Origin: JBOGWA01 sp050693155
GTDB taxonomy: Bacteria; Actinomycetota; UBA4738; CALAEC01
DNA: 13,792 bases
Direction: 5' to 3'
Assembly (NCBI GenBank): GCA_050693155.1
Contig: JBOGWA010000016.1
Span: forward strand, 1 to 13,792
The translations under genes were made by a program, and so were the position numbers. Under the pieces are notes generated by a model. That model made no database searches. It was not told the DNA's origin and worked only from the letters and a program-made list of their open reading frames with translations. Below, piece by piece: positions 1 to 5,375 of this stretch; position 1 is the first letter of the stretch, and every line of letters begins with the position of its first letter.

Positions 1-944
1 AACCCGTACTGAAGCATCCAGGTATCCGAGTAGAGCTTCGAGAGGTAGTTCCGCCCGGTGTCGGGAAAGATCACGACCACGACGGCGTGGTCGTCGAGCT
101 CCCCGGCCACCTCTAGGGCCGCGTGCAGGGCGGTTCCGGCCGAGCCACCCACCAGGATCCCTTCCTGTCTGGTGATCGCCCTAGCGGCGAGGAACGAATC
201 GCGGTCGGACACGCGGATGTAGCGGTCCACGACGTTCGGATCGAATGTCTCCGGCCAGAAGTCCTCCCCGATCCCTTCGACGAGATACGGCCTGGGCTCG
301 TCGCCGGAGAAGACCGAGCCCTCGGGATCGGCGCCGACGACCAGAAGGTCCGGCTTCTGTTCCTTGAGGTACCGGCTCGTGCCCGTAATCGTGCCTCCGG
401 TCCCGATCCCAGCCACTAGCACGTCGATCTTTCCCTCCGTCTGCTCCCAGATCTCGGGGCCGGTAGTTTCGTAGTGGACCGTTGGGTTCACCTGGTTGAA
501 GTATTGGTTCGGCTGGAAGGCGCCGGGGATCTCCTCGGTGAGTCGATCCGCCACCCGGTAGTAGGACTCGGGGGACTCGGGCGCCACGGCCGTCGGTGTT
601 ATGACCACCTCGGCGCCGTACGCGCGGAGGAGCGCGACCTTCTCTTGACTCATCTTGTCCGGCATCACGAAGATGCAGCGGTAGCCTCTGATCGCGGCCG
701 CGATGGCGAGGCCGTGACCGGTATTGCCGGAGGTCGGCTCGACGATCGTTCCACTCGGTTTCAGCAGGCCGGCCTTCTCGGCCGCCTGGATCATCCGGAG
801 CCCGATCCGATCCTTGACGCTTCCGCCGGGGTTCAGCATTTCGAGCTTTGCGAGGAGTGTGGGGCGGACTCCGCGGGTGACGCGCTGGAGCCTGACGAGC
901 GGCGTCTTTCCGACCGCGTCGAGAAACGAGTCCATTACCTTCAC
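1..944 (-). CDS. cystathionine beta-synthase-type PLP enzyme, 3' end cut by window edge
   Basis: PLP-dependent beta-family (fold type II) enzyme that would condense serine and homocysteine to cystathionine, or make cysteine, in the cytoplasm. From the GTG at 944, about 314 residues are visible. They include VGKTPLVRL near the N-terminus, NPGGSVKDR with the PLP-binding Lys44, the phosphate/substrate loop TSGNTG (71-76) and GTGGT (181-185). The last visible stretch (FPDTGRNYLSKLYSDTWM) is typical of CBS proteins just before their C-terminal CBS-domain pair, so CBS is preferred over plain cysteine synthase (CysK/CysM). The deciding C-terminal part lies outside the window. GTG at 944 gives an N-terminus (MKVMDSFLDAVGKTPLV) like family members and has GGAGG at 949-953, only 4 bases away. 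ATG at 935 is the alternative, with a 13-base spacing. It follows the sugar dehydrogenase gene on the same strand after about 100 bases, in which I see no clear terminator. Confidence 0.88.
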   Translation of the reverse strand, partial: MKVMDSFLDAVGKTPLVRLQRVTRGVRPTLLAKLEMLNPGGSVKDRIGLRMIQAAEKAGLLKPSGTIVEPTSGNTGHGLAIAAAIRGYRCIFVMPDKMSQEKVALLRAYGAEVVITPTAVAPESPESYYRVADRLTEEIPGAFQPNQYFNQVNPTVHYETTGPEIWEQTEGKIDVLVAGIGTGGTITGTSRYLKEQKPDLLVVGADPEGSVFSGDEPRPYLVEGIGEDFWPETFDPNVVDRYIRVSDRDSFLAARAITRQEGILVGGSAGTALHAALEVAGELDDHAVVVVIFPDTGRNYLSKLYSDTWMLQYG

Positions 945-1044
945 GGCGCCTCCGGGCTCCTATTCTCCGCCACGGGGGGTTCGGGGGGATAGCTCGCCAG
1001 GGGCGCTCCGAGCCGCCCTTCGTGCGGGCGAGCGGTCGATCAAA

Positions 1045-2127
1045 CTAGGTCTGGACCAGCCGGTAGATGCCGCTGTCGTCGCTGAAGAACACCGGGCCCT
1101 TCGGTGATGCCTCGATCGCGAGGATTCCCCGCGGGTTCGTGAACAGGATCGAGTCCTGGGTGATGTCGTTGCGACCGGCGTTCAGCCTCAGTCGGCGGAT
1201 CTCGGCGTCGTTCCAGGAACCCAGCAGGAGCGTCCCCTCAGTCTCCGTGCCGAGCCGGCAGCGATCGCAGAAGGCAAGCCCGGTCGGGGCGATGACCGTC
1301 GTGTAGGTGTGCTTGGGCGCCACCGGGTTCGGCCCGCTGGTGTTGGTTGCGGGACAGACCGACATCGGTCCCCACCCGAAGTTTCGCCCGATCTCGATCT
1401 CGTTGACCTCGTCGTTGCACTCGGGGCCGTTCTCGCTCTGCCAGATGTCGTCGTCCTCGGGGTCGAACGCGAAGCCGAACGAGTTGCGGTGTCCGTAGGA
1501 GAAGACACGGCTACTCCCGAACGGATTGCCGGCCGGCGCCTTCCCGTCCGTGCGCATGCGGAGAACGCTCCCGGCCGGATCTTGCGTGTCCTGCGCGTTG
1601 GTCTGGTTCGCGGCGTCCCCGGCGACCGCATAGAGGTAGCCATCCGGCCCGAAGTGGATCACGCCACCGTTGTGGATGGCGCTCGCCTCGATCGAGAGGA
1701 GCTGCGTGATCCTCAGCTCACCCCCGTCCTTCTCGAGACGCACGATCCGGTTCTGCAACGGGCTCGAGTGGGTGTAGTAGACGAACACCCGCTTCCTGTT
1801 CGGCCATCGAGGGTCGAGGGCGATCCCCAGAAGGCCTTGCTCTCCGGAGGTGGCGACGTTCGCGATCCTGCCCCACCGTCGGTCGCGCTCTCTCCTGAGG
1901 TCGTACACCCGGATGCTGCCCGTGAACCGCTCGACGTAGAAGATCTTGTTGCCGTCCGGTGTGAAGGTGAACGCGGTGGGCCAGCACTGGGGCGTCCGGC
2001 ATGGGACCGCGAGGCGTTTTCCAACCGCAGCCGCAGCTGGAGCCTGCAAGGCGGGAGAGGTGGTCGCAAGCAGTGCACCCGCAAGCAGCAAAGCCAGCGT
2101 TCGCAGATGGTTCCGGGAGGCTGCCAC
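1045..2127 (-). CDS. secreted PQQ-dependent sugar (aldose/sorbosone-type) dehydrogenase
   Basis: A 360-residue protein of the glucose/sorbosone dehydrogenase family: soluble six-bladed propellers that bind PQQ and calcium and oxidise sugars outside the cytoplasm. An N-terminal signal peptide is visible: R5/R9, hydrophobic core LALLLAGALLA, Ala-rich region to about residue 35. Family landmarks in order are EQGLLGIALDP (96-106), IHNGGVIHFGPDGYLY with the likely catalytic-base His152, DPAGSVLRMRTDG (about 183-195), NPF (201-203), YGHRNSFGFAFDP with Arg214, and ENGPECNDEVNEIEIGRNFGWG (232-252). Six cysteines (43, 48, 237, 258, 287, 290) could form disulfides, which fits export. The start is GTG. 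An in-frame TAA 12 bases upstream (at 2139-2137) excludes a longer form, and no Shine-Dalgarno is seen. A TAAACT box ends six bases before the GTG, suggesting a leaderless message. The actual sugar substrate cannot be told from sequence. Confidence 0.9.
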   Translation of the reverse strand: MAASRNHLRTLALLLAGALLATTSPALQAPAAAAVGKRLAVPCRTPQCWPTAFTFTPDGNKIFYVERFTGSIRVYDLRRERDRRWGRIANVATSGEQGLLGIALDPRWPNRKRVFVYYTHSSPLQNRIVRLEKDGGELRITQLLSIEASAIHNGGVIHFGPDGYLYAVAGDAANQTNAQDTQDPAGSVLRMRTDGKAPAGNPFGSSRVFSYGHRNSFGFAFDPEDDDIWQSENGPECNDEVNEIEIGRNFGWGPMSVCPATNTSGPNPVAPKHTYTTVIAPTGLAFCDRCRLGTETEGTLLLGSWNDAEIRRLRLNAGRNDITQDSILFTNPRGILAIEASPKGPVFFSDDSGIYRLVQT

Positions 2128-2133
2128 AAACTC

Positions 2134-2139
2134 AGTTTA
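2134..2139 (-). promoter_or_regulatory. possible -10 box (TAAACT) for the sugar dehydrogenase
   Basis: TAAACT on the minus strand fits the actinobacterial TANNNT -10 pattern. Six bases separate it from the GTG at 2127, which is where the first transcribed base would be expected. With no Shine-Dalgarno present, this is the arrangement expected of a leaderless transcript. No good -35 is visible 16-19 bases upstream, so support is positional only. Confidence 0.35.
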
Positions 2140-2183
2140 GCCAGGGTCTGGGTCACCGAGACCGGGGACGAAGGCTCCGCTTT

Positions 2184-2203
2184 GCTCCCCCCGAGGGGGG
2201 AGC
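2184..2203. repeat. C/G-rich perfect inverted repeat
   Basis: GCTCCCCCC and GGGGGGAGC are perfect reverse complements separated by two bases. As RNA this would form about eight pairs with a four-base CGAG loop. No T run follows on either strand, so it does not look like a standard intrinsic terminator. It lies about 60 bases upstream of the sugar dehydrogenase start. Confidence 0.5.
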
Positions 2204-2231
2204 GGCGCTTCCTGGCTCCGCTGTGGGGACA

Positions 2232-2247
2232 TAGTCATTTGTGACTA
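2232..2247. promoter_or_regulatory. small dyad TAGTCA-N4-TGACTA, possible operator
   Basis: A perfect 6+6 dyad with a four-base centre (TTTG) sits in an AT-richer patch of the divergent spacer, about 105 bases upstream of the sugar dehydrogenase start and 295 upstream of the MFS start. It resembles a site for a small dimeric regulator. The dyad is short enough to be chance and no regulator gene lies in the window. Confidence 0.25.
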
Positions 2248-2400
2248 GATGAATTTGGCCCGTGCGGGGGATTCACTGTCGGTTCGCAATCGACGACCAT
2301 CCGGGGCGGAAGCTGAGGTCCAGACCACCTCACTCCCAGACGCCCACCGGAAGACGGTGGGAGCGGCGCCTCGAGATGGGCGCTCGAGCGCTGCAGACGC

Positions 2401-2433
2401 CGAGAGGGGGATACGCGGGCAGTCCCCCTCTTG
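2401..2433. repeat. hairpin-forming inverted repeat
   Basis: AGAGGGGGA (2403-2411) pairs perfectly with TCCCCCTCT (2423-2431) across an 11-base loop. It extends by a G-T pair and a C-G pair to 2401/2433. It lies just upstream of the longer hairpin at 2445-2495. No T tract follows on either strand. Confidence 0.55.
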
Positions 2434-2444
2434 GCACATGAGAA

Positions 2445-2495
2445 CGGGTCCCTCGAACCGCGAGAACGCGGGCTCCCCGCGGTTCGGGGGACCTG
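2445..2495. repeat. long hairpin (18 bp stem, 15-base loop) upstream of the MFS gene
   Basis: The arms at 2445-2462 and 2478-2495 pair along their whole length: 16 Watson-Crick pairs and two G-T pairs. The core is CGAACCGCG/CGCGGTTCG and the loop is 2463-2477. This is the longest inverted repeat I found in the window. It ends 45 bases before the MFS start, and a weak T run (TTTT at 2498-2501) follows shortly after on the plus strand. It could be an attenuator in the transporter's leader, the end of a small RNA, or a protein-binding dyad. Confidence 0.6.
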
Positions 2496-2497
2496 CA

Positions 2498-2523
2498 TTT
2501 TCCGGCCCCTTTTTCCGGCCCCT
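2498..2523. repeat. 13-base perfect tandem repeat (two copies)
   Basis: TTTTCCGGCCCCT occurs at 2498-2510 and again directly at 2511-2523. It sits between the long hairpin and the -10-like TATGAT in front of the MFS gene. It covers where a -35 region would be expected, so it could be a tandem binding site for a regulator or a replication-slippage product. Confidence 0.75.
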
Positions 2524-2529
2524 TATGAT
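2524..2529 (+). promoter_or_regulatory. possible -10 box (TATGAT) for the MFS gene
   Basis: TATGAT matches the TATAAT consensus at five of six positions and ends 11 bases before the ATG at 2541. Transcription from here would leave a leader of only about five bases, which fits the lack of a Shine-Dalgarno sequence. No consensus -35 lies 17 bases upstream; the tandem repeat occupies that stretch. If this is the promoter, the hairpins at 2401-2495 lie upstream of the transcript. Confidence 0.35.
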
Positions 2530-2540
2530 GGCCGCGCCCT

Positions 2541-3827
2541 ATGAGCCGGCCTTCTTCCTCTTCGCTCCGAGACGTCCTGTCCGAACCTGCGGTGGTGGTC
2601 GTCATCGGCGCCGTTTTTGTCATCATGCTCGGCTTCGGGCTCATCGTTCCCGTCCTCCCCCTTTATGCACGCTCGTTTGGCGTGGGGAAGGCAGAAGTCG
2701 GCCTACTCATGACGTCGTTTGCGGTCATGCGGCTCGTGTTCGATCTCGTCGCCGGGCCGATGGTCGAGCGCTGGGGTGAGCGTCTGACGGCGTCGGCCGG
2801 CGCCGCGATCGTCGGAGTATCCGCCGGGCTTTCCGCGATCGCGCCGAACTTCCCGATGCTCGTGGTATTTCGAAGCATCGGCGGCGCAGGCTCCTCGATC
2901 ATGTTTGCCGCCGCCCTCAACCACCTCATCCATACCGTCCCTGCGAATCGGATGGCGCGCACCATGAGCCTGTACTACAGCGCGTTCTTGCTCGGGACGC
3001 TCCTCGGCCAGCCGATCGGTGGCGTGATCGCAGAGGTGTTCGGCCTCGCAAGCCCCCTCGTGTTCTACGCGGGCGCCTGCGTCGTCTCGACCGTGCTCAT
3101 CTTCCGGTACTTCACGGACCGGCCGGGGCGGACTCGCGGGTACGCACCGGCGACGAGGGAGGAGGTGCTCGCCGAGACCGAAACGCCCCTGCGGGCGGCG
3201 TGGGGGCGGGTGCGCGGGCTTCTGTCCGGGCGAGCATTTCTCATAGCGTTGGCAGCGAACGCGGTTGGCTTCTGGGCGCTCGGCGCCGTCCGCCTGACGC
3301 TGGTCCCTCTTTTTGCGAAGGAAGAGGTCGGGCTCTCGGAAAGTGGCATCGGCGCGGTTCTGGGTGTTGCGGCTCTCGCGCAATTCGCGGTGATGTGGAA
3401 GGCAGGTTCGCTTGCCGACAGCCTCGGTCGGCGGCCGCTTCTTGCGCCCGCGCTGGCGGCCATGGGTCTCGGAATCGGCGCCGTGGGCTGGGCGACCCAG
3501 ACGCCGTTGCTTCTCGCGGCGCTCGTGGCGGTCGGCCTTGCCACGGCGTTCGTGGGCGTCGTCCCGGCGGCGGTGGTGGCAGACGTCGCACCAAGAAGCG
3601 TCTCGGCCACGGCGGTTGGCGTCTACCGGTTCGCGGGCGATGTCGGGTTCGTTCTGGGCCCGCTGGTCGGTGGGTTGGTGGCCGACGTCGCGGGCTTCCG
3701 TCCCGCGTTCGTCGTGATCGCCGTTCCGCTGCTCGCAGCCTCGTTGCTTGCGCTCGGGATGCCGGAGACACTTGCGCGTTCCGGTCGCAGGACTTCGGCG
3801 CGTTCCGGAGCCCCAGCCGGCGCCTAG
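2541..3827 (+). CDS. MFS transporter, probable drug/metabolite exporter of the 12-TM type
   Basis: A 428-residue inner-membrane protein with about 12 hydrophobic segments, beginning at residues 17-42 (AVVVVIGAVFVIMLGFGLIVP). The MFS loop motif appears in both halves: GPMVERWGER (72-81) between TM2 and TM3, and GSLADSLGRR (289-298) between TM8 and TM9. The R110-S-I-G-G-A-G segment in TM4 and GPLVGG in TM11 (373-378) fit proton-driven exporters of the DHA1 kind. A charged central loop (about 191-230) separates the two six-helix halves. Substrate unknown. The ATG at 2541 is chosen because the two upstream ATGs (2525, 2528) are out of frame. Its TAG overlaps the stop of the convergent amine oxidase gene in a shared CTAG. 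Confidence 0.9.
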   Translation: MSRPSSSSLRDVLSEPAVVVVIGAVFVIMLGFGLIVPVLPLYARSFGVGKAEVGLLMTSFAVMRLVFDLVAGPMVERWGERLTASAGAAIVGVSAGLSAIAPNFPMLVVFRSIGGAGSSIMFAAALNHLIHTVPANRMARTMSLYYSAFLLGTLLGQPIGGVIAEVFGLASPLVFYAGACVVSTVLIFRYFTDRPGRTRGYAPATREEVLAETETPLRAAWGRVRGLLSGRAFLIALAANAVGFWALGAVRLTLVPLFAKEEVGLSESGIGAVLGVAALAQFAVMWKAGSLADSLGRRPLLAPALAAMGLGIGAVGWATQTPLLLAALVAVGLATAFVGVVPAAVVADVAPRSVSATAVGVYRFAGDVGFVLGPLVGGLVADVAGFRPAFVVIAVPLLAASLLALGMPETLARSGRRTSARSGAPAGA

Positions 3828-5338
3828 TCCCCGAGGATCTCCCCCGCGGCACGCAGGCCCGACTGGATCGCGCCTTCCATGTAGCCCATCCAGTCCGTCG
3901 CCGTTTCCGATCCGGCCCAATGGATGAGGCCGATGGGTTTCCGCAGCGCGCGGCCATAGGAGATCCACGTCCCCGGCGTGAAGACGGCTGCGTACCCTCC
4001 GCCGCTGAAGGGCTCGGCGGCCCAGGACTGCTCGATGTAGCCGATGGGCTCACCCGCGCGGGGACCGAAGTACCGCTCGAATGACTCGAGCACGCCCCGT
4101 CGCCTGGCGGCGTGGGACTTCGACCCCCAGATTCGGGCATCGTGCCCTTCGATGAACCCCATGAGGACGCCTGGTCGGCTATCGGGGTCTGGCGAGTTGT
4201 CGAACGTGACCTTGACCGGACCGGTGTCGCTCGTGGCCTGACCGGCCAGACCGTCCGATCGCCAAAAGGGGGCTCGGTACAACGCCTGCACCTTGATGAC
4301 GGTTCCCATCCGCAATCCCTGGGTGAGCTGCCCCCGCAGGCCGCCGTCGAAGTCGCTGAGCGGCGGGTCGTAGACGATCTGGGCTGCGAGGAAAGGAGGA
4401 ACGGCCACGATCGCCCGCTCGGCAACGAGTCGGAGGCGATCACCGACGACCATGATCCGGCCGTTCCGCTGCCCGATCAGCCTGACGGGTGAGGAAAGAA
4501 CGACCCGATCCCCGAGCTCCTCAGCCAACCGGATCGAGATCAACTGCGAGCCGCCGACAAAGCGGCTGTCCTGGGCGCCTCCCGCGGTGTTGATCAGGTT
4601 GTCAAGCGATCCAGCGGCTCGGATGTAGAACAGGACGTGCAGCAGGGAGAGGTCTCGCGGCTGGACGGAGAAGACCGATTCGATCGCCAGATTCACCAGA
4701 TCGTTCGTCGGGGCGTCGGGCGGAAGCGTCGGGGGAACCAGAGCTTCTCGCATCCAGGTCTCGAAGGTCTTGCCGTCCCACTCGGCTGCGCTAGGCGCCT
4801 CGTAGGGCGCGTCGGGAGGTACCTCCCCCGACATCGAGTTCTGCAGCTCGATCGCAAGGCCGGCGTTTGCCGCGGAGGGGTTCGGCGGAATCCTCCCGCT
4901 GTATCGCATGAGCCGCCCGTTGTTGTAGTCGAGGTACTCGCCATCGTTGTAGGTCTTGAACGTGCCGATGCCCAAGTCTTTCGCGAGGTTGAAGACTCTC
5001 TTCTGCGGATTCGGCGACGCCTGATCGGGAAGGGGCCCGACCCACTGGCCGCCGACCTCGATCACCTTGCCGTTCCCGAGCTCGTGGTTCAGCGTTCGTC
5101 CACCGACTCGATCGCGAGCCTCTAGCACTGCGACCGAACGACCCGCGCGCGTCAACGCCCGAGCGGCCGTCAGCCCTGCGAGCCCCGCGCCGACGATCGC
5201 GACGTCTACTCGGCGGCGGCGGGATCCGGCTCGCCCCGTTGACGCGAGAGCCGTGGAGGGTAGCGTGGTGGCGGCGATCCCTCCGACGGAGCCTCCGAGG
5301 AAGGTTCGCCGGGTGATGGGCTTCGATTTGGCGGGCAC
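3824..5338 (-). CDS. Tat-signal FAD-dependent amine oxidase (monoamine/polyamine oxidase family)
   Basis: A 504-residue flavoprotein oxidising a primary amine to aldehyde, ammonia and H2O2, or acting as a dehydrogenase. The N-terminus has a twin-arginine motif (TRRTFLGG, R10-R11) followed by a mild hydrophobic stretch to about residue 32, so export in folded form is likely. The FAD site follows: VAIVGAGLAGL (GxGxxG at 50-55), Glu73 for the ribose and RVGGR (77-81). Lys349 in GTVIKV matches the lysine near flavin N5 in MAO. The C-terminal FAD segment is HWAGSETATDWMGYMEGAI (473-491). At SGGGY (445-449) the Cys that links FAD covalently in mammalian MAO is Gly448, so FAD should be non-covalent. 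The start is GTG without a clear Shine-Dalgarno; an AAGAAT box lies six bases upstream. The gene is divergent from 5376-7910 with a 37-base gap. Phenylethylamine is a plausible substrate given the nearby paa genes, but that is inference. Confidence 0.88.
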   Translation of the reverse strand: MPAKSKPITRRTFLGGSVGGIAATTLPSTALASTGRAGSRRRRVDVAIVGAGLAGLTAARALTRAGRSVAVLEARDRVGGRTLNHELGNGKVIEVGGQWVGPLPDQASPNPQKRVFNLAKDLGIGTFKTYNDGEYLDYNNGRLMRYSGRIPPNPSAANAGLAIELQNSMSGEVPPDAPYEAPSAAEWDGKTFETWMREALVPPTLPPDAPTNDLVNLAIESVFSVQPRDLSLLHVLFYIRAAGSLDNLINTAGGAQDSRFVGGSQLISIRLAEELGDRVVLSSPVRLIGQRNGRIMVVGDRLRLVAERAIVAVPPFLAAQIVYDPPLSDFDGGLRGQLTQGLRMGTVIKVQALYRAPFWRSDGLAGQATSDTGPVKVTFDNSPDPDSRPGVLMGFIEGHDARIWGSKSHAARRRGVLESFERYFGPRAGEPIGYIEQSWAAEPFSGGGYAAVFTPGTWISYGRALRKPIGLIHWAGSETATDWMGYMEGAIQSGLRAAGEILGD

Positions 5339-5362
5339 GTCGGGATTCTTGCACGGCCCGTC

Positions 5363-5367
5363 GGAGG
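5363..5367 (+). promoter_or_regulatory. Shine-Dalgarno GGAGG that sets the start of the nitrilase-like/propeller gene
   Basis: GGAGG sits eight bases before the ATG at 5376, and five before an in-frame GTG at 5373. The open frame extends far upstream, but that part is antisense to the amine oxidase. This site, together with a signal peptide right after the ATG, fixes the start here. Confidence 0.75.
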
Positions 5368-5375
5368 CGGACGTG

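Larger units (their letters stand above)
2128..2540. other. 413-base gene-free divergent spacer, rich in inverted repeats
   Basis: This spacer lies between the divergent sugar dehydrogenase and MFS genes. I see no convincing protein gene: the open frames through it have no ribosome site and no recognisable protein. It holds a run of local inverted repeats: 2184-2203 (C/G-rich), 2232-2247, GTCG/CGAC at 2278-2294, TGAGGT/ACCTCA at 2314-2332, CCCACCG/CGGTGGG at 2343-2361 with a five-base loop, an imperfect GAGCG/CGCTC-bounded segment around 2361-2385, 2401-2433 and 2445-2495. It ends with a 13-base tandem repeat at 2498-2523. Such density could be a structured leader or small RNA upstream of the transporter, or regulator sites. 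No known riboswitch class was recognised. Confidence 0.6.

Noticed and set aside
945..1044. Intrinsic terminator between the sugar dehydrogenase and the CBS gene
   Set aside because: Short GC stems (CGCCC/GGGCG) can be drawn, but none is followed by a T tract on the minus strand.
2244..2262. TAGATGAAT, resembling a conserved piece of RNase P RNA
   Set aside because: The flanking bases do not match RNase P RNA (no ACAGAA segment follows, and there is no 5' domain before it), and the sugar dehydrogenase gene occupies the upstream space.
2445..2495. Reading the GGTTCG-containing hairpin as a tRNA T-arm
   Set aside because: The stem is 18 pairs with a 15-base loop; there is no acceptor, D or anticodon arm around it.
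2703..3968. 421-codon minus-strand open frame opposite the MFS gene
   Set aside because: Its product is rich in Arg, His and Asp with no hydrophobic or catalytic pattern. The plus-strand frame is a clear 12-TM transporter.
5067..5375. N-terminal extension of the propeller-protein frame, open for 103 more codons upstream of 5376
   Set aside because: It is antisense to the amine oxidase N-terminus, has no ribosome site, and the ATG at 5376 has a GGAGG and begins a signal peptide.
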